A DNA stretch of 64,000 nucleotides, from NCBI GenBank assembly GCA_039000515.1, contig JBCFYV010000024.1:45346245-45410244 (forward strand), written 5' to 3'. The translations under genes and the position numbers were made by a program. Source of the DNA: Timema cristinae (lineage: Eukaryota > Arthropoda > Insecta > Phasmatodea > Timematidae). Shown here piece after piece: positions 35,692 to 48,356 of the stretch. The notes under the pieces were generated by a model. It was given only the letters and a program-made list of their open reading frames with translations, made no database searches and was not told where the DNA came from. Within the stretch, counting starts at the first letter, position 1; every line of letters begins with the position of its first letter.

Positions 35692-38600
35692 TTAATCGTG
35701 GGAGCGCGTTTAAAGGGTTTTGATCCCAAAAACGGCAACGTATTATAATCTCGATTACCCGGGCTTTTGGTGTACCCCGGCCGTAAACTTATCTGCAAAC
35801 GGTACTACAGTCGCAAGCCCTTTTCTTATAATTTTGTGCGTATCGTATGTACCTTTCCCGGCCTGTTCGGGACCTTCGCTTTCAGAACGAAAAAATTTAA
35901 ACGTCGTTCCGGTTGCCGTATTTTGGTGACCCGCAACCTTGCACACCTTTTTTGTTTTGGGGGGTCGCCCCGACACAAATCCGGTACGCTAATTCTGGAC
36001 CACCAGATACAAAGCGTGATGTAGTTTCCCGGCCCGTAATCCTAAATTCGTTGTGGGGTCCCCAAAAAAGTCTCCGGTGGGTGGACTCTGATCGCCGGGC
36101 TTTCCGTGAACAACGCTACCGGTCGTATACAAACGCGGTCCCCCAATTTTTAAAGGGATGCCGATAATGCAACCTACCTGCATCGTGTAGCCGCCACCCC
36201 CACATGTTTTTAGGGTTAGGGCGCAACGCGTCACCCCCATCCTTGTAATTGAGGAACAAAACCCTTCATTAACATCTATGACGCGTCCACGGGATTAGGG
36301 ATCCGTCAGGTACTTGGGGGGACGCCCTGATAGTCTTGACAACGCTCTGTGGTAAATCGGGTCTTTCCCCCAAATTTTCCCAAACAAATTTTAAAAAGGT
36401 TTAGCCAGTTGGGGAGAGGGGGTTTTTTTTCCCACACAAAATCGAAATCGAGTTTTACCCCTTCCCTTCCTCAAAATTTTGAATGTAAGTAACTTACCCC
36501 TTCGGGGGTGCCCCACTCGGGCCCATCCGCGGGGTTCTTGTTTAATTTTTTCAAAAAAGTACGATGTAGCCGTAAAACGGGCCCCAAACGTGTTGAGGGC
36601 GTAAACAATACTCTTTACTCCCACACTTCGTGCACTGCTTCAACGGGGGTAGCCTTTCTCACGGCTTTCCGGATCTCGTAAATCACCCAGAGGGCCCTTC
36701 AACCAGCGATTTTTTTTGTCGTTGTGCCACACCGTTTTGGTTTTTTCTCCTCCCCGATTTCCCCACAAGATAACATAAATTTTCGTGCATCCGTTAGGCA
36801 ATACGGGCGGGAAAAAAACCCCGCGGAGGGTCACTGTAACTTTGGCTAGCCTTCTACTCGATCATAGCGGGAAAATTTTGGGCTCCAAGTGAATTTTGGG
36901 GTGGCCGGGGGTTTTTTTTGTACTTGCAAACGTAGGGGTCAACGAACACACGTCCAAGTACCTATTTTCTCTCCACAAGAAAGGTAGCTCGTGAAGAGTT
37001 TGATACAATTTGTACGCCCGCCAAAGAATGCATCCCTGGGCGGGGGGCCCCCTTGGTATAACCCTCCCGGAGTAAAAATCGTTGCAATCCTTGTCTGTCC
37101 CGTTTCATGCGTTAAACGACACTCCCACTTTCACGACCGCGTAGCCGCGTTCTTAAATTTCTCCACGGGGCCCAGGCGTTTCATAGCGCGTCTCCATGGT
37201 TCGTGGGGGCTTTTTTTTGACGGGGTGGCCTTCCCGGGAAAACAACGGACACCCGTGCCAATAACACCCCAAAAGGGAAAGGGGGTGGTGGTTTCCAGCT
37301 TTAACAACGCCGTCTCCCATTTGCCCTAACACTATTCCTCAGGGCCGTTCCCCCGCATAAAAATAGAGCACCGCTTTTAGGCCTCCCAGAGAGCCTTGAC
37401 GCGACGTGCACTTTTGGGTCCGCGCCCCCGGTACCCACCGTTGGGGGAATACCAGGGTTTATTCCCTTTAAATGGCTTGGGCGGAAAACCCCAACTGGCG
37501 CTCCAATAGTCACGCCTCTCTAAAAGGACCACTTTGCTTTCCCCCACCATGTCTCAAAAATTTTAGGCAGGCCCCCGCAGGATCTCTAGTTTTTCCCCAC
37601 GCAATACATTCCAGCTCGGGGTTTTAAAATCAAAGACTAATTTTCTTTGACCAACCCCGTCATACCACTTCTCAAAGCGCCCTTTCCCTCGCCCCGCATC
37701 CGCCGAGGGCCGTAGTCCCCTTTTTGGCGGCAAGGCCCCTATACCCGCGTTTTCTTTTTTTGTTAAAAAAATGGGGGAAATTCCCCCTTGGGCCCAAAGA
37801 CTCGTCCAACCCGAACGTTTTGGGCATCTTGGAAAAACGACAGGGGGAAAAAAGTTAGCGAGTCATAAAATGGAGCGGGGCCGTAAGCATGGACTGATTT
37901 TCCCACCGTTTTTTATAATTCTGGAGTCATTTTTTTTAACCCCCCATCATATATTTTAAAATGAAATTTCCGTATAGCCCTTGGCATTTGGGGTAGGAGG
38001 GTGATGTCTTTAAATTTTGAAGCTTAATTTGCTCTATAAAACCGAAAAATTGGGCATTGTGGCATCACCCCTTTAAATGCGAGTCCTATCGCCCCCCCAA
38101 TCGTGCAATGATTGTCATTTGCATCTATAGAAGACAGGCCTTGCAACTGCCCCACGACACAAAAGTTAGGTTCGGCAAGACTGTTCCGCCCTTGAAGAGG
38201 GGTTTTTTGTCTGCATTCAAAATGTAAAATACAAAATGAAATTGCTCTTTTCCACACGGGTTGGCTGAGGCCCTTCATATAACAGAAATGCCCAAAAAGG
38301 GGGATGGGTTTCCCTACTCTACAAAAAGTCTCATAACACCCGTGTGAATACTTGACTTTCCCAAAATGAAAATTTTCCCCAAAATCGCAAACCTTTTTGA
38401 CTCACAGACCGACATGCACCTCTGCAAAAACCGGACTTTTTGATTATCAAAACACTGTGGTTTTTTAGCCGACGCCCCCAATCTTTACAGGCACAATCGG
38501 CCCCCACTGCAGACCTTTACGTAGCATCTTTTGCAGCGGGTTCGCTTTGTGCTCGTTTTTGTGTTGAAGGCACCAACTCGCGGGGAAAAGTCCCGCACTT

Positions 38601-39556
38601 AAACGCGGCTGCAGGGGTGCAAATAAACAAAATGGTTTTGCTTGTCGTCGTGAAATACAAAACAAGGTAGCCCTTTAAAAGGAAAGTTCGGGGGGGTAGG
38701 GCCCTCAAATAGGACTTGTCTCCCCCCACTTCCCTGAAAAGGGATTTGTTTCGGTAGGTATGTTTGAAATTGTTTCAGTTCGGTGATCCACACCTTTTTA
38801 AAAGATTACACGGGATCCCGGCATAAATTTTCTGCTTTTATTTTTGAATTTGCGGCCCCCTTTTTTGTGTTTTAGGGTTTACGGCCTGCATCCCCCGGTT
38901 TTCCTTTTAAGTCACAAAAAACCTTGGGGCAACCAATGCAGGCGAGGGAAAATGGTCGCCATTTTGAATAGTAATTTTTCCTTTATTTTTACGGCTATTT
39001 TCAGCGGGGGCGATTTATCACATTTAGATTACCCCCCCCCGCGCGGGTCTTTAAAAATGGGTGAACTTGATAACAGAGGGGATGAAGTGGGAACGAATCA
39101 TTTCTTTGTAACACTCGTTTTACATTAGAGAGCAAAAAGCCTGCCGTCAAATGCTCTCTCGTCTAAAAGGGAAAAGAACACGGCTTGAGAGGGGTCGTGT
39201 TGACCAATGTAACCCGTGATCCCGGCGCTAACTCCATATCCCGGAGACGTCCAACAAAACATTTATTTGCTCCTTAGCCAGGTTTTTTTCGTCCGATCGC
39301 CCCCGGGTCCCTAATTGTTTGATCAATTCACGACCGACATAAAAAAACCGCCTCAAAATTTCTTTAAATTCTCCTTTTGACGATTCGGAGGGACCCTTGA
39401 GGCAACGCTCCCCTACCTGATTTAAACCGGGGCCCCTACCGGGCCGAAGACGGGCCACGATGGGGTTTGCGGGGGCTCCCCCGGGGGTCGAACACCCTGC
39501 AGGGGCGTTTGCGGCAGCGATGGTTGTCGGTGGGCCCCCATTTTCCCCTCCCCTTT
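35692..39556 (-). pseudogene. polB: Second, error-laden reading of polB
   Basis: Many short open stretches on the minus strand match parts of the polymerase at 19156-23177, such as pieces around the DFECRQ exonuclease motif near 38230 and the RELIKQLGT region near 39320. They lie in all three frames. G/C homopolymer expansions and dropped bases are frequent. Because non-coding DNA around it is equally affected, this looks like poor consensus and not biological decay. Confidence 0.8.
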
Positions 39557-39579
39557 CAACTATAACACACGTTGTAATA

Positions 39580-42500
39580 AATACAAAGTTAAAAACCCCA
39601 TGAAAGGGTCAAACCCGGGGCCCCCCCGAAAATTGTGTGGGAAAAAAATACACCCCAGGGCTTTTCAATAATTTATTATTTTTAAAAATGTGAGATGGCG
39701 TATATGAAATTTTAAAGAAAGTCTTGCAATAAACATTTGTAAATTATAAAATTACAGTCTTCCAAAAACATAATCTAAAAAACGCAGTGCTAAAAAAGTG
39801 TTGAGTATATAGATCCTTACACCCTGGGGAAACGAAAACCCACCCCCCTCGCAAATTGTGTGTGTGTGTGTAAAAAATACGCCCCAGGACTTACAATAAA
39901 AATTTTTTTTTTAAGAATATGTTTACTGACTGTATATGAAGTTGTTAAAGAAAGTCTTGCAATAAACATTGTAAACTTACATAATTACAGTCTTCCCCAA
40001 TTTCAAAAATCCCCCAATAGCGCATGCTAAAAAGTGTTGATTATTAAGATCCTTCATCACCGCTGGGAGTTTTTCCCTTCCCTCTACACATGTGTGTCAC
40101 TTACTATTTTTTTGGCTTTTGGTTTTTAAATGGGGAAATTTTTGTAGTCAACAAATTGTTTCAGCATTAAAATTTCGGGCACCCCTTACAGGTATTCAAC
40201 GATTTTTAAACGTTTTCTCTTCACCCAACTGTGGTTTTAAACTTACCTTTATTATTTTACCCCCATATATACGATAGCCACCTTTTTTTTATATGTTATA
40301 GTAGGGTTAACAAAGCCAATTTTCCTGAGTAGTGGGACAGAATAAATACAATCAAGTTTTCCCTACCTATTTACTATTATGTTTTTTATTGTACCATTTG
40401 GATGTTACTCGCTGCAAATGTGGTATAATTTATGTACATCGCACGTAACCAGACTTTCGTTTTGAGGGGTTGGGGGTTTTAATCTACAAGATGAAGAAAC
40501 ACACGTTTTTTTTAACGTTTTTAAATTTTGTGTGTTATTGGTGTCCTAGATGAGATTAATTTTAGGTTTTTTTTTTTCGTAACCCTTTTTTAAATTTAAA
40601 TTTTAAGTGGTATTTTATATCATATCGACAGCTAGACGAACTTCTAGATTAAAACTAAATTAATACGCCAAGTCATGTGATCTTCAATGCACTTTCATAA
40701 ACAAACAATGTGAAAACAGGGCATTAATGAGTGTTTAATTAATTTAAAAAATTTTTTTTGATTAACTTTGTTGGGAAATTTTTATTTGTTAAAATGGTTT
40801 TTAAACCCTTTTGGGGGAATTTAACCCCTCCTTTCCCCGCAATGATAACCCTACAAGGGGGGTGTAACCCAGTTCTTTTTTTTAAAAGTTAATTAGTGTG
40901 TGTATTGAATATGATAGCTACACTCGAGTTCAAGGAAAACCCGGGAAGTTTTAAAATTTTAAAAACAAATCAATAGGTTTTGTTTTAAATTTAAATTTAT
41001 CATGTGTGTATTTTTAACATATCTGACAGCTAGAAGAACTTCTTAATTTAAAACCTGTATTTAAAACGCCAATCATGTATCTTCATATACCACTTCTATA
41101 CAAAAAACATAGTGCTGAAACAGGGCATTAAGAGAGAGCGGATTTTTTTTTTGTGAGTGTTTGTGAAAATTTAAATTATTTTATGATAACTTTGTTGGGA
41201 AATTTGGGTTTGTTTATGGTTTAAAAAAAAACCAACATTTTTTATCTATGCCCGGGTACTGGGTGTATAGAATTTTAAAGAAACTTGCAATAAATATTTG
41301 AAAAATTAAATTAATTACATCTTCCCAATTCAAAACTAATAGCGGGGCCCCGTGTTTTTGGGTTGAGTATATAATCCTTTATCACCGTTGGGAATCGAAC
41401 CCGGGACCCCCTCGCAAAATTTTTTGGGGTGGTGATTGATATGAGTACTAGCACCGAGTTTAAAGGAAATCCCCGAATTAAATTATAGCACAATCAATTT
41501 GGTTTTGTTTTAATTAATCTCTCAGGTGTTTATACATGAACTGATTTTTTTTAAAGGGAAAGGACATATCTAAGCTAAAAACTTTTTATATTAAACTAAT
41601 GTATTAATACGCCAATCCCTGTGTCTTCATACATACGACATAGTACGAAAACAGGGATTAATAGAGAGGGATTTTTTGTGATATTTAATGTAATTTAAAT
41701 TATTTTATTGATAAAATTTTTTGGGGAAATTTTGATTTTTTAAACCCTTTGGGAATTTAACCCCTCCTTCCACGCGAAAGATAAAACCCACAAGGGGGGG
41801 ATGTAACACACATTTTTTTTTAAAATTAATTGGTGTGTGTTGTATTGATGTGTCCTAATAGTAGTTAACACATTATTTAGGTTTTTTTTTTCGTAAAAAC
41901 CCTTTTAATTAAACCATAAGTGTTTTTTTGTAAATAAAAACTGACAGCTAGAAAACTTCCTTATTTTAAACGCCAATATGTGATCTTTTACATACAAACT
42001 AGTGCTGAACACAGGCATTTAATGAGTGTTTAATGGGAAATTTAAAATTTTTTTATAGATTAACTTTGTTTGGGGAAATTTTGGATTTGTTAAAAATGGT
42101 TTTAAAACCCTTTTTTGGGGAAATTTAACCCCCCCCTTCCACGCGAAGAAACCCTAAAGGGGTTATGTAACACACAGTTCTTTTTTAAACGTTTTTTAGT
42201 TTTTGTTGTGTTGTGTTGGGTTATTGTGCGTCCTAGTATGATAGTTAACAATTATTTTAGTTTTTTTTTACGTAAACCGTTTAATTAATCTCATCATGTT
42301 TTTTTTGTTATCAATTGACAGCTAGAAAACTCCATATTAAATCTAATGTATTAATACGCCGTCATGGGGTTTCATACATACAGAACAGTGCTGAACAAAG
42401 GGGATTAAATTTGGGTTTAATGTAATTTAAATTTTTTTATAATTTAATTTTTTGGAATTTGGATTTGTTAAAAGGGTTTAATTTTTCAAACCAACATTTT

Positions 42501-42600
42501 TATTAGCCCGGGGAAACGAACGGGGACCCCTGACTAACGACTTTAAAAAATTTAATTTTTCCAAAAATACGCGTTAAAAAGGGTTAAACCCCCATTTTCA
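39580..42600 (-). repeat. Second reading of the internal B-box array
   Basis: Minus-strand copies of the family A and B units of 15640-19102 can be followed through the noise, for example the family B unit at 39700-39830 and again at 39900-40080. Confidence 0.75.
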
Positions 42601-42774
42601 GTTGCTTTTAAATTCAGAGTTGTTGAACACATAAAACCCTGTCTCCCCCGCTAATGACAGGAGAAGTGACGGGGTTTTGCCTCTCTAACAAAATTATTAT
42701 TCTTGGGTTTTTAAATAACAGCTGAGCGAGGGAAATCAGCTTTCATTTACAATATAGCATACTCACTTAAGAGT

Positions 42775-43228
42775 GATTATACTCAAGTTCGGTCAAAACA
42801 TCGGCATGAGGGTGGGGCCCGGGCCCCCACGGGCCGCACCCACCCGGGTTTCCCGGGGGTAGCCGCTCGACTCGGGCCCACAAAGTCGTCCCTCTTTTGG
42901 GTGGCGGCGACAGTGGGGAGTGCCCAAAAAAACTGAAATTAAATAATAATATATTACTACACAGGGGCAAAAAATAACCCAATAATGCCAAATTTAAAGC
43001 CGGAAAATTTCCCGCCGTGCAAATCCCTTCCCTGGAAAAGCCCCAACAGATCTGATGGGGACCGCGTTTGAATAGTTTCTGCAGGCGCCGGGTTGTGTCT
43101 TTTTGGGAAATCTTAAAGGCAAATACCTCGTACACCAAAGCTTTTTTTTCAGTAAAATAGTTACCCCCTTTCAAAACTTTTTAAACTTAACCCAAATTAA
43201 ACCAGTTTTTAAGATCGCAAAAACTCAT
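42775..43228 (-). pseudogene. Second reading of the small spliced gene
   Basis: The ATG complement is at 43226-43228, and exon-like stretches match 14958-15339. A 135-codon open frame at 42767-43174 runs through what are introns in the clean copy, so it is an artefact of indels and not a longer gene. Confidence 0.65.
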
Positions 43229-44934
43229 CTTTATGTTTATAGGATAAACAAAAAATTTTATTGAACGATTGTAAAGACCAGGTCTTTTATATTTGTTTGC
43301 TTTGTTACACAACCACGAAAAAAAAGGGGGTTTACAAACCCCACGAACCCCCGTCAAGGCTATTGGGAGGCAATCAACATATCCCCAGGTGACGGAGGGG
43401 TAAGGCCGATTTTAAATGAAGGAACTTTTTGAAAATATGAACGATTTTTTTTTTTTACGTCGAATAAATATATATTTTAGAATATCCGTTTTTATTTGAC
43501 GCTACCAGGGAAAAAGGAGGGGAAAAACAACTAAAAAATGTTAAAATCCGTGTTTTATTCATCTCGAAACCTTTAAATTTATCACCAATTTTCCATTTTT
43601 GAAAACGATTCATCCCCCTTAACACCCTTCCACGGGCTAATGTTCACGATTTTACAAACCGGGACGATACAAACTTGTTCAAGGGGGTTTTGTATAAGGA
43701 GGTCTCATTTCAAAACTCTCCCCCAGCCACATCAATAATCAAAAGGTGCGACTCGTTAAGTACTATAAGGATGTTTTTTGCCCTTCCTACAGAAAATGGT
43801 CTATGTTTTTTTTTTTAAAAATTAACCTTTCCCCGGAACAAGATGTTTTCGATTCCTACTCAACATCATGTTTAAGGTTAAATTGGGGGGGGACGGGGCC
43901 AAGAGGGAGTGGGGAGTAAACGCGGTGCTAAAATAATAAAAAAATAAATAATATTTTAATAAATTTAAGAATAAATTAAAATAAATTTATCAAGAACCCT
44001 TTAAATAAATAAAAAAAATAAATAAATGTTTATAATTTTTTGTTTTCATTTTTTATAAATAATTAACGTGACATATTTTAAAAAACTTTATCAATAAAAC
44101 TTACAACTAACTTTAAAGTAGCGCCGAATAAAAAACCAACTTTTGTTTATAATTTAAATAATTGGACATCAGGCCAAATCATCACAAATAGTAATTATAT
44201 ATTAAAATATATAATTAAATATAGACCGTAAAATTTAAAAAATATAATCTTTGTCTATCAAACCATCTTTATTAGCGCATTCCAAAATTTTAATTGTTAC
44301 TATTAGTAGTATAAAACCCCCCGATCGAAAGGGGGCCGATTTTTCTGATACTCGTGACCTTAAATTATCACTAAAAACGACTGACTATTTCCTCACGTCC
44401 ATCAAGACTTTACCTAAAAATTGTTTAGGGAAAGATGGGTACGGGGCAATTCTGAATAGCTCAGGGGTTTGAGCTTTGGCGTACAAGTCAAATATCCCAA
44501 GTTCGATTTCCCGTGTTCAGGGTTTTTTTTATAATTTTAAAAAAATGAATTTTAAAGCGGTATAACCTGGTTAACAAATAAAATTTTCTTGTAATTTAAT
44601 ACTTTTTAGTAAAGGGTTTAAAAATTTAACTGGGGTGTATTATTACAATAGGGTTTTGTCTTCAAAAAATAAAATGACCCTATAAAAATATAAAATAAAT
44701 TATATATATAATATAAATTTTGGGGGGTGTTGTGTGTTTTGGGGTGTGTGTTGTGTGTTTAAAATTCCCGTTTTTTTATGAAACAAATTGGGGTGGAAAT
44801 TACAGGCGGTTTTTTTTAACCCTTTTCCTCTTTGCCAAAAATTTTTTAAAAACAAAAATTTTCACCTATTTTTTGTTGTAAGAAAATTTAAATTTTAATT
44901 TTAATTTCTAATCACATCTATTTTTGTATTTTTT

Positions 44935-45165
44935 TTTTTAGCGCCGAGTCTTACTACCTTCGGTTTATACCCTAATACTAACCACGCCAATAGTTTTAGG
45001 GATGGGGAAGGGTTAATTTATGGGAATTGACCCGATGAGGGAGAAGGGGAAAACCCATCTTTTTTTTCCCAAACCCTTTGTAACCCTTCAAATGCGAACC
45101 TTAATAATGTTATCTGTAGTCTAGTCACTCAAAGTAGCGGGACCAGGGGGTCCACCGAAAATGTT
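44935..45165 (-). mobile_element. Second reading of the S3 SINE
   Basis: It begins gcgccgagtcttactacctt and matches 12937-13180 in reverse complement with many small errors. Confidence 0.6.
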
Positions 45166-45754
45166 TTTAAAATTATAAAAATTTTTTACGAGTATTTTTT
45201 TATAGTTACCTTTTCCAACCCTATTTTTTCATCTTCAGCGACTTCATCCATAAGATTTGTGGGGGGAAAAAAAAATCCATAGCCTAACCCAAAGTAATTT
45301 TGGGTTTCCGCCCAGCGTATTTCACTTTAGTTATATTTGATTTGTATTTTTAAAAACAAGGGAATTTTTTTTTTTAAAACTCTTTTTTTAAAAGGGATTA
45401 GTCAAAAAAATTTTCCACCCCAAAGGGTGCAAAAGGGTAAACAACTGGATAACGTTTAAAAAAACAATTTTACTTTAAAAACTAAAACTGCACTCCCAAA
45501 CCATCCCGAGAATCCAAAAGCAACCCATGTCCAAAAGGGCAAACTGTCATCAAAATCTGAAAAGGGGGGTTTAAAGGGTTTCCCCCCCAATGAGTCTTCG
45601 ATAAATGAGAAAGGCCCCCCCTTTTCCCCCTTTCACACTCAACGGCAAATCGAGCACAGTTCAAAAAACCAATTCCCCAAACTCTACCCCAGAACAGTAC
45701 AGTTTTATTAAAAAAGGGTTTATTTTTCGCTAAAAAACTACTAAAATTTCGCTG

Positions 45755-45995
45755 TAACCCCCCGGTGGGGTATTGGCTAACGCGTATCTGTTGAGCTCAC
45801 TGCTGAGGGCGGGAGATGGGTTCAATTGGGCGGGTGAATGGGGGTGGTTTTTTCCTAAATTGTTTTCCCCCCCCCCCCCCGCAAAGCGGTCACTTCCCTA
45901 AAACAACCTTCCCCAAATTTCCCAACCCTTAGCGTAAAAAATACTCAAACGTATAAACCCCAAGTGGGGTTTAAGACGCGGGCAAATAAAAATAT
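45755..45995 (+). mobile_element. Second reading of the S1 SINE
   Basis: It matches 12067-12322 in reverse complement; tattggctaacgcgtatctg and ttgagctcactgctgagggc are recognisable head parts. It ends close to the N gap. Confidence 0.65.
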
Positions 45996-46015
45996 GGTAT
46001 ACAAAAAATTGGATA

Positions 46016-46115
46016 NNNNNNNNNNNNNNNNNNNNNNNNNNNNNNNNNNNNNNNNNNNNNNNNNNNNNNNNNNNNNNNNNNNNNNNNNNNNNNNNNNNNN
46101 NNNNNNNNNNNNNNN
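46016..46115. other. Assembly gap (100 N)
   Basis: Exactly 100 N. Sequence quality changes abruptly from poor on the left to normal on the right. Confidence 0.99.
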
Positions 46116-47195
46116 TATTGTTCCCACAATCAGGAAAGGGGTAAATTAATTAGTTTTTAACCAACTAAATAGTTCTTGTTTATGTACAGTAAGTATGTCA
46201 TGAGATCAGCAATTATGCTCAACTCTGGGATGAATAGGACTCCCTTATAAGAGATAGACAGTAACAGTATAGTTACAGCAAATAAATTGATTCAACTTTT
46301 AATAAATGGGGAAAATACCAGTTGAAATACGGGGCAAACATTTTTACTCTACTTTTTTTTTTTTAGTGGCTCAGTTAATGACGTCAAAATATCTCACACT
46401 AATCTTTTGAAAATTTAGAAGGCTGGATGTATGTGTGTGTTAACTGCGTCTCAAGTTTTGCAAAGATCCCGACATAAAATTATAAATATATCAAAACTAA
46501 TATAATATAACTTTTAAAACATAATTATTAATTCTTTAAATATTGGAGACTCAAGAGTATTGATCTTAAACTAGATTGTTATCTTAGTTATTTTAACATA
46601 TATTTCTAGATATATAAAATAAAGTGTATTATATATATAACTTAAATATATAATGCTCTTTATTTTATAGATCTCCAAGAACCAATACTATATAAGTTAC
46701 TCTACTAAAATATTACAAAATTACAAGAATTATGTTTAGAGGTAATTAGCTAATTACACTTCCACTTAATCGAGAATATAGACGTAGCAAACATACACAC
46801 ACATATTTATTTATATGTATATGGTATAATCTCATGAATATATACTAATATATTTTAGTACAATAACCTATAGAATTGATTATTCCCTTATTATTAATAA
46901 AGTGTGAAGACGATTTTCGGGTCTGAAATTAACAATATAAGAAACGGTGCTTTAAAGAAATATTAAGCTTAACATCAATCTTGGAAACGCAAGACTGTCC
47001 ATTACCAAACCAATATTTTTATTGTTTTACTCTTGAGTATCTTTTAAAAGATTGATTTTATTTTCTTCCTCCAACTCATATTCATGTCATTTAAACAAAT
47101 CTTTATTTGAATTTAAAAATGGGAAATTGACTTGGCTGAAATTATTATTGTTTAGCGTGCAGTTAATAAATACATATTTTCATAAATAAACACTA
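46116..47195. other. No gene seen
   Basis: AT-rich non-coding DNA. A small inverted repeat of tataaaataaag and ctttattttata lies near 46610-46675. No repeat family was recognised. Confidence 0.5.
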
Positions 47196-47208
47196 ATTAT
47201 TTTCAAAA

Positions 47209-47370
47209 TCTTGTGAATGTGTGGAATGCCAGGCCTCCACCGTGGTTCGGATTCCACGTTAAACTGTAGATCCTTCATTTCATCTCACAATCAACCTACC
47301 ATTACACATTAGCGTAAGTGCGTATAACCTGAATGGGTAGTAAGACGCAGTGCTAATAATTATTATTATT
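47209..47370 (+). mobile_element. 5'-truncated S2 SINE
   Basis: It begins within the body (ttgtgaatgtgtggaatgcc) and ends with the shared tail and a (TTA)n run. A probable duplication, attattttcaaaa, lies at 47196-47208 and 47371-47383, though the right one merges with the tail. Confidence 0.75.
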
Positions 47371-47383
47371 ATTATTTTCAAAA

Positions 47384-48295
47384 CTAGATAATATTATTTT
47401 ATTGATTGTTAATTTGTAAAAGGAATTGTTTTTCATATTTTTTTTTTTAAAAGCTATTTGTTTAAAATACTCCTGTGAATTAGGAAAGATCAAAATAAAG
47501 CCGAATCATGATTTTGAACGTTAAAACTCGGTTCGTAATTTTGCTGACGGGTACATTCATACTAATCTTTTTATTGGATTATCACAAATAAAAATGTACG
47601 CCGTATTGCAATAGAAAAACTATATAATCTAACACGGTGCTTTTTGGCCCCATTTTTATGTAAAATTAACTTTTTGATCCATTTACCGTTGTTGTAAGAA
47701 CAGCATATGCACCACAAAACACAAAGTGCTCGGCTGGAAATAAAAACAAGCAGATTCCATATGACATTTTGTGATTATACAGAAAATTGAAACGTACTTC
47801 AAAGAGTTTAATTAACAGAATGCAGAAATGAAACATTGTGTGTGAAGCTTTAAAAGGGTTTACTTCTTTGTAATTAACCTTCAATATATATAACTTTAAT
47901 TCCTACTCTACAGGTGATTTTTTTTCCATTCCAATAGATTCAACTAAAAAAAATACGATTGTTAGAATGGAGCTAATGAAAAATATTCATGGGTATTTAT
48001 TTAAAATTAATTTATTATTTAACTTTGCTTCTTATATTTTGAAAAATCTCATTTAAAAAAAAAATTAAATTAAACAAATAGGTACACACATCAAAGATAT
48101 TTAAGGTTTATTTTCCCCTCGTACTAATATTACAGTCATAAAGTTACCTGTTTTTGGCAAAAATACGATTTAATAATTTTGAAGAACAGGAAATAAGATA
48201 GTAATTATGCTACACTTAATCTAGCTATCATAACTTTAGCTTTGGTCGGTAAAATATAAACAAATATTAATTAATGTATTAATTAATGACATATT
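47384..48295. other. No gene seen
   Basis: AT-rich DNA without recognisable motifs. The 72-codon frame at 47666-47884 (minus) shows no known domain. Confidence 0.5.
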
Positions 48296-48356
48296 AATTT
48301 GGACATATTTTAATCAATTATAAAGTCTTTATACTTGATTAAAATATGTCCAAATT
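48296..48356. repeat. Perfect 22-bp-stem hairpin with nested hairpin in its loop
   Basis: aatttggacatattttaatc plus aa (48296-48317) is exactly complementary to 48335-48356. The 17-nt loop contains tataaag-t-ctttata, a second palindrome of 7 bp. The near-perfect pairing suggests recent origin or selection. No coding frame or adjacent gene was recognised. Confidence 0.8.

Larger units (their letters stand above)
31453..43910 (-). mobile_element. Second reading of the Polinton-like element
   Basis: It starts after cgggta (31447-31452, complement of the target duplication) with actactctctggacccg and ends near 43910, where the sequence is poor. It contains readable parts of each feature of the 14241-27484 copy, in reverse order and on the minus strand. 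Confidence 0.85.
30642..46015 (-). repeat. Inverted second copy of 12041-28296 (probable redundant contig)
   Basis: Reading the minus strand from 46015 to 30642 reproduces the left contig from about 12041 to 28296, including the SINE flanks, the whole Polinton-like element and its target duplications. Identity is very high at 30642-34200, then falls sharply with homopolymer changes and frameshifts. The match begins exactly at the end of the left contig and ends at the second N gap. Confidence 0.9.

Noticed and set aside
42767..43174. A novel 135-codon gene on the minus strand
   Set aside because: It is the noisy reverse copy of the small spliced gene; its frame runs through introns because of indels.
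12041..46015. A genuine giant palindrome or two head-to-head Polintons
   Set aside because: Arm boundaries coincide with N gaps and one arm is uniformly error-rich; a redundant inverted contig explains both better. Kept only as an assembly finding.
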